Below are positions 1-8,432 of a DNA stretch of 56,219 bases, piece by piece. Source of the stretch: JAYWGN01 sp043778255 (lineage in GTDB: Bacteria > Bacteroidota > Bacteroidia > Chitinophagales > Chitinophagaceae); assembly GCA_043778255.1 (NCBI GenBank), contig JAYWGN010000069.1, positions 1-56,219 of the forward strand, in the 5' to 3' direction. Under the pieces are notes generated by a model that was not told the DNA's origin, searched no databases, and saw only the letters and a list, made by a program, of their open reading frames with translations. Made by a program: the position numbers and the translations under genes. The number at the start of each line of letters is the position of its first letter. The first letter of the stretch is position 1.

Positions 1-286
1 GTTATTTATTTGGGGTTTTTTAATATATGCAACAAAGCCGCTAACTTGTAGTGGTACAAGGTTGCAAGGGTTTACAAAATGAATAATAAAAGAAGTTGAT
101 AAACTAAGAAGTAGTAATAAAAAAGAGATGGTGTTTGTAGTGTGTACCCATAGTCTGTAATAATTTAGTTATATAAATATACTAACAATTATTAATAATT
201 CATAGCTTTTTTGTAATTAATTAATGTAAAGGTAATATTGGCAGCTAAGTTTTGTTTTGTTAGGGTGTATTGTTTATGCAAATATT

Positions 287-370
287 TTAGTGTTGTGTAA
301 TTCGGTTGTTGGAAGGCTTCGCCATTCCAACAACGGCGGTTTTAATAAGCTGTTTTGGGCTTAAATTCAT
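287..370 (-). pseudogene. hicA remnant (truncated mRNA interferase toxin), probable
   Basis: A start codon overlaps the hicB stop (ATGA) on the minus strand and opens with MNLSPKQLIK, which resembles the first helix of HicA toxins. After ten codons the reading frame runs straight into the perfect 10-bp inverted repeat at 305-334 and stops at codon 28, so the dsRBD-like fold and the catalytic GSH motif of HicA are absent. I saw no continuation between position 1 and 286. The overlap with hicB is the usual operon geometry, which supports a former hicBA pair. The identity rests on a very short match. Confidence 0.4.
305..334. repeat. GC-rich palindrome (hairpin) inside the hicA remnant
   Basis: GTTGTTGGAA at 305-314 is a perfect inverted repeat of TTCCAACAAC at 325-334, with an inner GGC/GCC stem in the loop. 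It is GC-rich against an AT-rich background and belongs to the class of short palindromes scattered through this window. It could also act as a transcription terminator, but no T-run follows in the minus direction. Confidence 0.75.
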
Positions 371-591
371 ACAGCTTCTAAATTTAAAGAGTACTCTAGT
401 GTATTACTATTGTCAGGTATTTTTTCACCTCTTTCACTTAACTCCTCTATATAAAGTTCAATAGCTTCTTTTGCCATTGTTATGGCTTCATCTACTGTAT
501 CGCCATAGGTAATACAGCCTGGCAATACTGGCACAGTTACTGTAAATCCGCCTTCTGGTTCCCTTTGCAAATGAATTTTGTAGGTGTACAT
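367..591 (-). CDS. HicB family antitoxin-like protein
   Basis: 74 residues with the HicB N-terminal partial RNase H fold: a hydrophobic strand, the EPEGGFTVTVPVLPGCITYG stretch and a long helix with TVDEAITMAKEAIELYIEEL. This is the compact form without a C-terminal DNA-binding domain. HicB proteins neutralise HicA, a small RNA-cleaving toxin. The gene is followed by an ATGA-overlapping start whose ORF is broken within ten codons (see the hicA remnant), so this antitoxin is probably an orphan. Start chosen at the only ATG giving the full strand. Confidence 0.85.
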   Translation of the reverse strand: MYTYKIHLQREPEGGFTVTVPVLPGCITYGDTVDEAITMAKEAIELYIEELSERGEKIPDNSNTLEYSLNLEAV

Positions 592-761
592 TTTTAACTA
601 TTATTTTATCTTATTTTTTTTAATCTAATGCCAATTTTTTTACCATTAAAGGTAGCAATAATTTACAAGTTGCCAATCTTGTTTTTTTTGTAAAAAAAAG
701 AATATGCTTTATACTTTTTTGTATAATATAATCCCCAACTTTGCATTACAACCAATTTATA

Positions 762-1259
762 ATGTTTACCTATTTATATATATTATTACCTTACTTTTTG
801 CTTGTTACAAGTGCTACCAAGCCACACCCATTGTATATAAGTAATACCAATATTGAGTACAATAGTAAGGCACATACGGTTGAAATGATTAACAAAATAT
901 TTGTTGACGATTTGGAAGCCTCACTAACAAAAATATACAATAGAAAAATAGATTTATTTGCCAACCCTAACAATGCTACCAAACAACTACTATTGGATTA
1001 TATACAAAAGCATATAATACTCACTATTAACAACCAACCAACTACCTACACCATAGTAGGCTACGAAAGGCAAAAAGAAGCCTGTTGGTGCTACATAGAA
1101 ATACCCAATATAACTTGTGTAAATAAGCTAAGCCTAACCAATACAATACTATACGAATATACCGATAAGCAAATAAACTTAAACCATATTATAGTAAATG
1201 GCGTTACAAAAAACACAAAGTTGCAAAGCCCCGAAACTACCGCTGTGTTTACGTTTTAG
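762..1259 (+). CDS. DUF6702 family protein, probably exported
   Basis: 165 residues. The ATG at 762 is preferred over an in-frame TTG at 741, because the ATG starts directly at the hydrophobic leader MFTYLYILLPYFLLVTSA. After it come the HPLYISNTNIEYN and VEMINKIFVDDLE stretches that mark the Bacteroidota family DUF6702 (H-P near the mature N terminus, I-x-I/V-KIF-x-DDLE). The family is secreted or membrane-anchored and of unknown function; it often sits near metallopeptidases. It ends 1 bp before the convergent BlaR1-like gene. The leader is a weak signal peptide, so the site of action is uncertain. Confidence 0.7.
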   Translation: MFTYLYILLPYFLLVTSATKPHPLYISNTNIEYNSKAHTVEMINKIFVDDLEASLTKIYNRKIDLFANPNNATKQLLLDYIQKHIILTINNQPTTYTIVGYERQKEACWCYIEIPNITCVNKLSLTNTILYEYTDKQINLNHIIVNGVTKNTKLQSPETTAVFTF

Positions 1260-1260
1260 C

Positions 1261-2757
1261 TTATAATGTAACAGAGGCTAATTTTTTTATGAGTTTTATA
1301 GCCACAAATCTTTTGGCTAACAAGGTACTACCATTTACTATTTCATAAGTTACATACCATTGTTGCAAAGTTTCGTTATACAAGGCTACTTGGTTTACTT
1401 TTACTTTATTATAATACCAATTGGGTACACCATCATTAGTTACTACTATGCTGCTAGGTTGGCTTACCAACGCTACAGTATTGGGCTCGGTTACGGCGCT
1501 ACTTACTTCAAGTATTTGTTGTAACAAACTATTGGTAGCCGTATTTATATTTACTGTAGTAAGGTTAGCATCGTACAATTGTACACTATCAGTTAGTTGC
1601 AATATAGCATCGTTTATTGTGGTAGTTCTTGTTTGTATTATGGTTTTATTTAACTGGCTAGTTGCGTTGTTGCTTACCAACACTACATCAGTTATTGGTG
1701 TTGCCAATGGTGTTTTTGGCGTAGTAGTTGGCTGCATTTTGTTTGGCACTAATGCTTTGTAGTTGTTTGTAGTAGGTAGTTTGGTTACTATGGCAAGTTG
1801 TGTTATAGGCAAGTTGGTTACACCTATTTTTTTAGGTAAGGCTTCGCCAAAATGTATTTGTTGTAACAATAGTAGCGGTAATGTTATTAGCAATAACAAA
1901 TATTTAAAGCTGAATTGTTGTTTTTTATGTTGGCCAAATAACCTTGTAATACGGTAATGCAGTTGGTGGGGTATAGTAGTAAATGCTAATGCTGTAGTGT
2001 TGTTATGTTGTAGTACGGCTGCTTTTTGTAATGCAGTAGCATAGTGTATTTTTTCTATATTTTGCGTAAGTACCCAATCATCACAAGCTAGCTCTCGTTG
2101 TAGTTGCAATTGTTGTAGTAGTTGCTTAGCAAATGGATTAAAACAAAGTACAACTTTGCAAATGCTAATTATAACATTGGTAGCATGGTCATTACGTTTT
2201 ATATGGGCTATTTCGTGCAGTAATACGGCTGCTAATTCCTGCTCGGTTAGTTGCGTTATAATGCATATAGGCAATACTATAATTTTGTGTAGTAACCCTT
2301 TGGTGTAGGGCGATACAGCTAATGTAGTGGTATATACAGTTGGTATTTTTATAGCATAATAGTTGCAAATAGTAGTTACATAATGTAGTACATCGGGCTT
2401 AGTATAAATGCTCAGTTGCTCAGTTGGTTTTACTGCATGTACAACTAGTTGTAATAACTTAATGGCTAGCAATGTAATGTATATAAGTGCCATTACAGTT
2501 ACTACTATTTGGCGTATATCATACTGCCTTACTACTACGTTTATAGTAATTATTGCAGTTAAGTTTGGGGTGCATAAGTTTTTTACAAATAGTAGCGTAC
2601 ACACTACCGTAACTAACAATAGTAATATAAAACTATAGGTTGGCTTAAGCATTTTACCTAATATAAAATGAACAATTACCCAACCCATATATACTGCTGC
2701 AAATAGTACTATACTATTAAGCATAGCTATACCAATATGTTGTAAATATTGCTGCAC
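1261..2757 (-). CDS. BlaR1-like M56 family membrane metallopeptidase
   Basis: 498 residues with four N-terminal membrane segments (about residues 5-30, 38-60, 64-82 and 85-110) and the zinc protease motif HEIAH at 181-185, followed by KRNDH and the later helix with LQLQRELACDDW. These are the hallmarks of peptidase family M56 (BlaR1/MecR1). A further hydrophobic segment lies near residue 285. The C-terminal 190 residues are Thr/Asn/Val-rich and show no penicillin-binding sensor domain, so it need not sense beta-lactams. It follows the BlaI-like repressor by 3 bp and so is in its operon. Family knowledge: the protease responds to a signal and triggers cleavage of the repressor. Confidence 0.9.
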   Translation of the reverse strand: MQQYLQHIGIAMLNSIVLFAAVYMGWVIVHFILGKMLKPTYSFILLLLVTVVCTLLFVKNLCTPNLTAIITINVVVRQYDIRQIVVTVMALIYITLLAIKLLQLVVHAVKPTEQLSIYTKPDVLHYVTTICNYYAIKIPTVYTTTLAVSPYTKGLLHKIIVLPICIITQLTEQELAAVLLHEIAHIKRNDHATNVIISICKVVLCFNPFAKQLLQQLQLQRELACDDWVLTQNIEKIHYATALQKAAVLQHNNTTALAFTTIPHQLHYRITRLFGQHKKQQFSFKYLLLLITLPLLLLQQIHFGEALPKKIGVTNLPITQLAIVTKLPTTNNYKALVPNKMQPTTTPKTPLATPITDVVLVSNNATSQLNKTIIQTRTTTINDAILQLTDSVQLYDANLTTVNINTATNSLLQQILEVSSAVTEPNTVALVSQPSSIVVTNDGVPNWYYNKVKVNQVALYNETLQQWYVTYEIVNGSTLLAKRFVAIKLIKKLASVTL

Positions 2758-2760
2758 TGT

Positions 2761-3150
2761 TTATACAGTTTTGGTTTTTATGGAGTTTAAAAAATCTTCA
2801 ATTTTACTAATTTCAGCCATATTAGTTTTATGATTACCCAATACTTGCAACACCAATTCGGTGCTAGAACCACTAAATAAATTGGTGATCATTTTTTGCA
2901 AATAATGTTGTTGGGCATGTTGTTGTTGCAATGCTGGTGTGTATATGTGTGTACGGGTGGTAGGGTCACGGGCTACCAAACCCTTTGCTAGCATAAGTTG
3001 CATTAGTTTGAGTGTGGTAGTATAGCCTACAGCTTTGGTGAGTGCTAATACATTATGTATTTCCCTTACGGTAGCTTGTTTTTTCTGCCATAGCACTTGC
3101 AATATTTCTATTTCACTTTCGGTAGGTTTGGTAAATGTGTTTTCGTTCAT
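2761..3150 (-). CDS. BlaI/MecI/CopY family transcriptional repressor
   Basis: 129 residues. The N-terminal winged helix contains PTESEIEILQVLW, ATVREIHNVL and GYTTTLKLMQLM, typical of the BlaI/MecI/CopY family (Penicillinase_R). The C-terminal third is the dimerisation region with the FSGSSTELV stretch. It is the first gene of a two-gene operon with the M56 protease and lies just downstream of a dyad with four GTAC boxes (3160-3196), the likely operator for autorepression. The regulon beyond its own operon is unknown. Confidence 0.93.
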   Translation of the reverse strand: MNENTFTKPTESEIEILQVLWQKKQATVREIHNVLALTKAVGYTTTLKLMQLMLAKGLVARDPTTRTHIYTPALQQQHAQQHYLQKMITNLFSGSSTELVLQVLGNHKTNMAEISKIEDFLNSIKTKTV

Positions 3151-3159
3151 AGCATAAAG

Positions 3160-3196
3160 GTACTAATTGTACGATACTATTCGTACTTAATTGTAC
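3160..3196 (-). promoter_or_regulatory. Probable BlaI-type operator with four GTAC boxes
   Basis: GTAC tetramers occur at 3160, 3169, 3183 and 3193, symmetric about 3178. The inner pair forms GTACGA-6 bp-TCGTAC and the outer pair is embedded in GTACTAATTGTAC and GTACTTAATTGTAC. It starts 9 bp upstream of the blaI-like start codon. BlaI/MecI repressors bind dyads with TAC/GTA half sites as dimers, so this fits two side-by-side dimers. No binding data; inferred from symmetry and position. Confidence 0.65.
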
Positions 3197-3237
3197 TTTT
3201 TTTTGGAGTGTAAAAAAATAGAACCTTTCAACATAGG

Positions 3238-3265
3238 TTGCTTTCTTTTTATCTAACTACTTTTG
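3238..3265 (+). promoter_or_regulatory. Bacteroidota-type promoter of the PLP enzyme gene
   Basis: TTG at 3238-3240 and TACTTTTG at 3258-3265 match the -33/-7 consensus TTG...TAnnTTTG with a 17-bp spacer. The start codon lies 70 bp downstream. Confidence 0.6.
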
Positions 3266-3335
3266 TAGTCAGTTTTTTTATTTTTTTTTGGTAAAAAAAA
3301 AATAGACAATTACAAACATATAATTAGAAAATAAA

Positions 3336-4565
3336 ATGAAGAATAATAATACTTATAAGGGCTTTGGTACTACTGCTATACATGCCGGGCTTAATGAGCA
3401 TATAGCTAATGCACACTTAACCCCAATATTTGCTACAAGTACTTACACATTTGATAATGCAACCCAAGCTAGGCAACGGTTTACTGGCGAAGATGCAGGT
3501 AGTATATACGGTAGGTTTGGTAGCCCAAGCATTACCGAAGTAGAAAATAAAATAGCTGCATTAGAAACCTATGGCTTTGTAAATAGTAGTGGAAATAAAG
3601 TAGCGGCAAAAGGTATAATGCATAGTAGCGGTATGGGTGCATTAACCACTTTGTTTTTGAGTACATTGCAAAAAGGCGATAAAATATTGAGCCATTTTTC
3701 GTTGTATGGTGGCACTCAAGAAATAACTAATAAGCTACTGCCCGAACTTGGCATTGAAATTGTAATTGCCGATTTGCGGGATTTGCAAAAAGCAGAAGAT
3801 GCCATAAAAAACGATAGCACTATAAAGTTATTATATATAGAAACCCCTGCCAATCCCACTTTGCAGTGTGTTGATATAGAAGCTTTGGTACACTTAGCAA
3901 AAAAATATAACCTTAAAACAGCTTGTGATAACACCTTTGCAACACCTTATTTGCAACAGCCATTTAAGTATGGGGTCGATTTTATAATGCATAGTACTAC
4001 CAAATTTTTGAACGGACACGGCACTGCAATTGGTGGTATATTGTTAGGTACTGATGTTGAATTTATGAACACCAAAGCTACCAAATGGCACCGTTTGCTT
4101 GGTGCTAACAGTAATGGGTTCGATGCATTTTTACTAAGTAATGGCATTAAAACATTGGAGGTACGTATGGAAAGGCATTGCCATAATGCAACAGAAGTAG
4201 CCGCTTTTTTGCAACATAACAATGCAGTGGCTATTGTAAATTATCATGGGTTGCCTACACACCCCGATTACTATACAGCAAGTAAGCAAATGAACCATGC
4301 AGGTGCTCTTATGAGTTTTGAATTAAAAGGTGGTTACCAAGCCTGTACAACGTTTTTGGATAAGCTTCAACTATGCACACATGCCGTAAGCCTTGGCACT
4401 ACCGATACCTTACTTACACACCCTGCAAGTACTACACACTATGGAGTGCCAACCGCCGAGAGGGAGCAGTACGGCATAACCGACGGATTAATAAGGCTTA
4501 GTGTAGGTATTGAAAATATACAAGATATATTAGCCGATTTGGAGCAGGCTTTATACAATAGTTAG
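3336..4565 (+). CDS. Cys/Met metabolism PLP-dependent enzyme (methionine gamma-lyase / cystathionine lyase family)
   Basis: 409 residues, the usual length for this family. It carries FGTTAIHAG at the N terminus, YGRFGSPS (phosphate-contacting Tyr-Arg), the LYGGT active-site stretch and HSTTKFLNGHG with the PLP Schiff-base Lys at residue 223, then the conserved MSFELKGG and SLGTTDTL...HPAS blocks near the C terminus. The family includes cystathionine gamma-synthase, cystathionine beta/gamma-lyase, O-acylhomoserine sulfhydrylase and methionine gamma-lyase; sequence alone does not tell which. It stands alone with its own promoter; methionine synthase is encoded 17 kb away. Confidence 0.88.
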   Translation: MKNNNTYKGFGTTAIHAGLNEHIANAHLTPIFATSTYTFDNATQARQRFTGEDAGSIYGRFGSPSITEVENKIAALETYGFVNSSGNKVAAKGIMHSSGMGALTTLFLSTLQKGDKILSHFSLYGGTQEITNKLLPELGIEIVIADLRDLQKAEDAIKNDSTIKLLYIETPANPTLQCVDIEALVHLAKKYNLKTACDNTFATPYLQQPFKYGVDFIMHSTTKFLNGHGTAIGGILLGTDVEFMNTKATKWHRLLGANSNGFDAFLLSNGIKTLEVRMERHCHNATEVAAFLQHNNAVAIVNYHGLPTHPDYYTASKQMNHAGALMSFELKGGYQACTTFLDKLQLCTHAVSLGTTDTLLTHPASTTHYGVPTAEREQYGITDGLIRLSVGIENIQDILADLEQALYNS

Positions 4566-4595
4566 GTTACATTAGCATAAAAATAAATTATAAAA

Positions 4596-5042
4596 ATGAC
4601 CATACGACCAGCTCTACTAACTGACTGTGAAAGGATGATGCAACTTATACAAGAACTTGCAGTATATGAGAAAGCCCCTGATCAAGTAACGGTAACATTA
4701 GATCACTTTGTTGCCAGTGGATTTGGCTCAAACCCAGTATGGTGGGCTATTGTAGCCGAAGTAAATGGAGTAGTGCAAGGCTTTGCTTTGTACTATATAA
4801 GGTATAGCACTTGGAAAGGGCAACGTATGTACCTTGAAGATATATTGGTAACAGAGGCTGCAAGAGGCAAAGGCTTAGGTACATTGTTAATGGACGAACT
4901 GATGGTTATTGCAAAGCAAAAAAAATTTACAGGTATTGTATGGCAAGTACTAGAGTGGAACGAACCGGCTATTAATTTTTATAAAAAATACAGAACTAAA
5001 TTTGATGCTGAATGGGTTAATTGCAGTGTAGAAATGAACTAA
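4596..5042 (+). CDS. GNAT acetyltransferase of the diamine (spermidine/spermine or thialysine) type
   Basis: 148 residues. The acetyl-CoA loop is in YLEDILVTEAARGKGLGTLL and the C-terminal motif is EWNEPAINFYKKY; together these closely resemble eukaryotic-type spermidine/spermine N1-acetyltransferase and thialysine acetyltransferase, where the same LED...RGxGxG and WNxPxxxFY blocks occur. It would transfer acetyl from acetyl-CoA to a small polyamine or amino-acid side chain. It follows the PLP enzyme by 30 bp on the same strand and may be cotranscribed. Substrate not determinable here. Confidence 0.85.
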   Translation: MTIRPALLTDCERMMQLIQELAVYEKAPDQVTVTLDHFVASGFGSNPVWWAIVAEVNGVVQGFALYYIRYSTWKGQRMYLEDILVTEAARGKGLGTLLMDELMVIAKQKKFTGIVWQVLEWNEPAINFYKKYRTKFDAEWVNCSVEMN

Positions 5043-5051
5043 ATAATACCC

Positions 5052-5942
5052 TTAATTTCTGTTAGTATCATCTAACAATTGGTTGTATTTATTGTAAATG
5101 TACAATATACATACACCAAATAGTAGTGCAGTTATTACCATTATATTATTAACAACACCTACAGCACCAAACGAAATTTTGATAAGTATTGTAGTAATTA
5201 TAAAACCAGAATTACGCATTACAGTTTGAAACTTATCAGTTAATAAAAACGAAAATAAAAGTATCAATACATCGGTTACAATTAATGTGGTAAAAAAGTT
5301 ATCAAAAAATATTTTGTTAGTATCTGACGCCAAAGCAATAATATTAACACTATTATAAAAACTCGCTTTTACCCAACCAGTAAGGCTTATAGCCGATAAC
5401 GTAAAAAATAATGGAACTAATAAGAAAGCTACCCATTTCTTAAAAGTAATAAATAATTGAATTTCTTTACTTATAGTTACTTCCACTTCTGCTCTTGATT
5501 GCTCCTTATTGAGTTTGTAAAATACTAGTATTAATGCAAACAAAATAAGTACTGTGCCAAGGTCAATTAAAAATTGTATATCACTAGTGCTTTTAAAAAA
5601 GTTTTCTTTTAAATTAAGGTTTCCGAGGTCTTTAAAAACTTTACGTATAATTATAAGAGTAATAATTTCGTATTGTTTGCCTATATACTTACTAGTGGAC
5701 TTAGGCAAGTAATAAATAAGCAAATAAACTTCGTAAAAAAGAATAAACGAAAATGGTGTATAAATTGAGGAAATTGGATTTTTTAAAAGTCCCTCTGCAT
5801 CATAATTTATTACATTGTAGTAGGCTAGTATGATTAAAGTAAGGTGTACTAAAAATCCTATTATAGATAAGCAAATTGTAACCTTTTCAATTTTTGTTTT
5901 TATACTTTCTGTAAGAAAATATTGATTTATGTTGATTTTCAA
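5052..5942 (-). CDS. Polytopic membrane protein, unrecognised
   Basis: 296 residues with about six to seven hydrophobic segments (roughly residues 20-45, 62-80, 128-145, 168-190, 215-235, 245-285), paired into an N-terminal and a C-terminal group around a charged central stretch (NKEQSRAEVEV, residues 145-155). No motif I recognise and no signal peptide. It converges on the acetyltransferase with 9 bp between the stops, and the next gene upstream ends 66 bp before its start. A real gene by length and composition; function unknown. Confidence 0.7.
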   Translation of the reverse strand: MKININQYFLTESIKTKIEKVTICLSIIGFLVHLTLIILAYYNVINYDAEGLLKNPISSIYTPFSFILFYEVYLLIYYLPKSTSKYIGKQYEIITLIIIRKVFKDLGNLNLKENFFKSTSDIQFLIDLGTVLILFALILVFYKLNKEQSRAEVEVTISKEIQLFITFKKWVAFLLVPLFFTLSAISLTGWVKASFYNSVNIIALASDTNKIFFDNFFTTLIVTDVLILLFSFLLTDKFQTVMRNSGFIITTILIKISFGAVGVVNNIMVITALLFGVCILYIYNKYNQLLDDTNRN

Positions 5943-6008
5943 TTATTCAAATTATTAATATTATTGATTAACACTAATTATTATCTAAGGTTTGTCAAAT
6001 CGTTCTAT

Positions 6009-6572
6009 TTATTTATGCTTCCAGTTTTTTTGCAGTAACGAGTATATTTTAGAATCTAAAAATTGACCATTGAAATAAAAATTTTCTTTAAAATTTGCTT
6101 CATTTTCAAAGCCTTGACTTTCTAGTATTTTTTGCGAAGCAATATTATTAGGGTCTGTATTAGCTTCTATACTGTGTAAGTTTAATTGGTTAAATCCATA
6201 ATCTATTACAGCATTTAAAGCTTCGGTTCCTATTTTTTTACCAAAGTGTTGTTGTAATAAACTGTACCCAACTTCTGCTCGGTGGTTATGGGCATCAATA
6301 CGCCAATAGCAAAAATTACCAAGCATTGCTTTGTTATCTTTATATTGTACTGTCCAGTTTATACTCTCATTTTTAAGCAAACCATCATTTATTGTATTGT
6401 ACAATATTTCGGCATCCTCTATACTTTTTGCAATTGGCCTTCCAATATATTGCATTACTACTGGGTTGCTTCTCATTTCATATAACAATGGTATATCGGT
6501 AGTATCCATTTGCCTCAATATTAACCGTTCAGTAGTTAATGTAGGGAAAGGTGAAAAATTTAAAGTGAGCAT
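6009..6572 (-). CDS. GNAT acetyltransferase of the RimJ/RimL type
   Basis: 187 residues. Starts with LTTERLILRQMDTTDIPLLYEM, the typical N-terminal strand-helix of RimJ/RimL-like enzymes, has AEVGYSLLQQHFGKKIGTEAL as the acetyl-CoA binding loop, and SIEANTDPNNIASQKILESQGFE as the family's terminal motif. These enzymes acetylate protein N termini or small molecules. 22 bp downstream of fabD, same strand, so likely cotranscribed. Substrate unknown. Confidence 0.88.
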   Translation of the reverse strand: MLTLNFSPFPTLTTERLILRQMDTTDIPLLYEMRSNPVVMQYIGRPIAKSIEDAEILYNTINDGLLKNESINWTVQYKDNKAMLGNFCYWRIDAHNHRAEVGYSLLQQHFGKKIGTEALNAVIDYGFNQLNLHSIEANTDPNNIASQKILESQGFENEANFKENFYFNGQFLDSKIYSLLQKNWKHK

Positions 6573-6594
6573 TTTTAAAAATTATTTTTGCAAA

Positions 6595-7485
6595 TTAACT
6601 AATGCCACTTACAATAGCATCTTTATCTATTTTGCTTACTAAGCCTTGCAATACTTTACCTGGCCCACACTCTATATATTCCGTAGCACCATCGTGTAAC
6701 ATTGATTGTACAAGTTGTGTAAATTGAACTGCACCAGTAAGTTGTTTTATTAAGTTTTCTTTTATTTCAGTAGCATTGTTTACTGCTGTTGCCACTACAT
6801 TTTGGTATATAGGGCATTGTGGTTGGTTAAATGTTGTTGCATGTATTGCAGTTGCCAATTCCTCTTGTGCAGGTTGCATTAATGGTGAGTGGAAAGCCCC
6901 ACCCACAGGGAGTAGTAAGGCTCTTTTGGCACTAGCTGCTTTCATTGCTTCACAGGCTAGTTCAATACCTTTTGTGCTGCCACTTATTACTAACTGGCCA
7001 GGACAATTATAATTTGCAGGTACTACTATTTCGTTGTGTTCAGCAGTTATTTGTTTACATATATTGGCTACTACTGTATCGTCCAAGTTAAGTATAGCAG
7101 CCATAGTACCAGGGTTAGCAATACAGGCTTTTTGCATAGCATTAGCTCGTATAGCTACCAACTTTAGTGCATCGGCAAAGCTTAGTACACCATTAGCTAC
7201 AAGTGCTGTAAACTCACCTAGCGAATGCCCTGCAACCATGGCAGGTTCGGGGTTTGCAATTGTTTTGTATGCAGCTACGGAGTGTATAAATATAGCAGGT
7301 TGTGTTACGTTAGTTGCTTTTAAATCATCTGCTGTACCAGCAAACATAATTTCGGTTATGTTGAAACCTAAAATTTCATTTGCATCGTCCATTAATTGTT
7401 TTGCAGTAGCATTGGTATCGTATAAACCTTTACCCATACCAATAAATTGGGCACCTTGCCCAGGAAATAAAAATGCTTTTTTCAT
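6595..7485 (-). CDS. fabD: Malonyl-CoA:ACP transacylase
   Basis: 296 residues, normal length. Opens with FLFPGQGAQ, has the nucleophile Ser88 in GHSLGE, the substrate-binding Arg113, and His199 in GGAFHSPLM. It loads malonyl groups from CoA onto acyl carrier protein for fatty-acid synthesis in the cytoplasm. The other fab genes are not in this window. Its downstream neighbour is a RimJ/RimL-type acetyltransferase 22 bp away. Confidence 0.97.
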   Translation of the reverse strand: MKKAFLFPGQGAQFIGMGKGLYDTNATAKQLMDDANEILGFNITEIMFAGTADDLKATNVTQPAIFIHSVAAYKTIANPEPAMVAGHSLGEFTALVANGVLSFADALKLVAIRANAMQKACIANPGTMAAILNLDDTVVANICKQITAEHNEIVVPANYNCPGQLVISGSTKGIELACEAMKAASAKRALLLPVGGAFHSPLMQPAQEELATAIHATTFNQPQCPIYQNVVATAVNNATEIKENLIKQLTGAVQFTQLVQSMLHDGATEYIECGPGKVLQGLVSKIDKDAIVSGIS

Positions 7486-7540
7486 AACAATAAAGATAAA
7501 GTTTTTTGCTATGCTTTATTTATAATTTAAACATTAATAA

Positions 7541-8359
7541 TTAGGGTGTTATTACCCTCATAAATACCCTAAAACCAGTTTCAGGATTAGAGGAAGTGTA
7601 GCTTTCTCTGGTTTGTATGCAAGCAATAGCACCGTCGGTATTATAACTACCACCTTTGCTAAAGCCTTTGTCTATAAGCATTTCGGCTACGTTGCCTACT
7701 ACATTATAAAGCTTTTTGCCTCTCCATTGGCTACTCACATCACTTGTATAATATTTGTTTCCTCGTATTTTGGCAAGTACAGCTGTGTCGTAAGTTAACT
7801 TACCATAATTCATGCTACCTTTTACATTGCAATAATAAAAACCTTTTTCACTATAGGTATTATTTGCCTTCCATGGATATTTTTTTGTAATATCGCCACC
7901 ACTTGCTGCATACATCCACTCTGTTTCGGTAGGTAAGGTAAATTCAACCTTTGTAAATTTTTTATTTTCTTTGTTATTATAGGTTTCAGTTAGCCAGTTA
8001 CAGTAAGCAATAGCATTTTCGTAACTTATATTTACCAACGGATAATTATTAAATGCTTTGTTCGTATGATAGTACTTTACATAAGGAGCATTAGAATATA
8101 AAGCTTCGTTCCACTTAAAAGTATCTAAGGCAAAACTTTTATAATTTTTACCATTTAGCATTATTTCATTCAAATAAGTGTTGTATTCCAAATTACTAGT
8201 TTCTGTATCCCATGCATATAAATCAGCTTTTATTTTTTTTAACTTTTTTTCAAAGTATTTTGCTGTAGCAAAATTTACAAGTTCTTTATTCTTTTTTGGG
8301 GTAAATGCAGTTGCTACCAATAATGTAGCAATTGCCAGTAGGCAAATAATGTATTTCAT
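7541..8359 (-). CDS. Secreted SUMF1/formylglycine-generating-enzyme-fold protein
   Basis: 272 residues with an N-terminal signal-like segment (residues 1-19, ending TAFTP). The rest carries the SUMF1 fold signature: YPLVNISYENAIAYCNWL, FTLPTETEWMYAASGG, YPW, NVVGNVAEM, FSKGGSYN and a final GFRV. In Bacteroidota this fold is used by gliding/T9SS lipoproteins GldJ/GldK and by many uncharacterised exported proteins; here there is no lipobox and the protein is shorter than GldJ. The paired Cys/Ser catalysis of true formylglycine enzymes is not evident. Divergent from the SDR operon. Confidence 0.8.
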   Translation of the reverse strand: MKYIICLLAIATLLVATAFTPKKNKELVNFATAKYFEKKLKKIKADLYAWDTETSNLEYNTYLNEIMLNGKNYKSFALDTFKWNEALYSNAPYVKYYHTNKAFNNYPLVNISYENAIAYCNWLTETYNNKENKKFTKVEFTLPTETEWMYAASGGDITKKYPWKANNTYSEKGFYYCNVKGSMNYGKLTYDTAVLAKIRGNKYYTSDVSSQWRGKKLYNVVGNVAEMLIDKGFSKGGSYNTDGAIACIQTRESYTSSNPETGFRVFMRVITP

Positions 8360-8410
8360 AATAGTTAATTTATACTATAAAAATAAGTATTATAATCAAC
8401 CAAATCATAA

Positions 8411-8418
8411 TAAATTTG
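8411..8418 (+). promoter_or_regulatory. Candidate -7 element of the photolyase-like operon
   Basis: TAAATTTG fits TAnnTTTG 15 bp before the SDR start codon; transcription would start about 9 bp upstream of the ATG. I see no clear TTG at -33, so this is weak. Confidence 0.35.
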
Positions 8419-8432
8419 TTAAAGTTTTCATT

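Noticed and set aside
1421..2638. Plus-strand ORFs across the BlaR1-like gene
   Set aside because: Shadows of the M56 gene; no homology-like motifs, no start signals.
8178..8432. N-terminal extension of the SDR
   Set aside because: Antisense to the SUMF1 gene; the glycine motif starts directly after the ATG at 8433.
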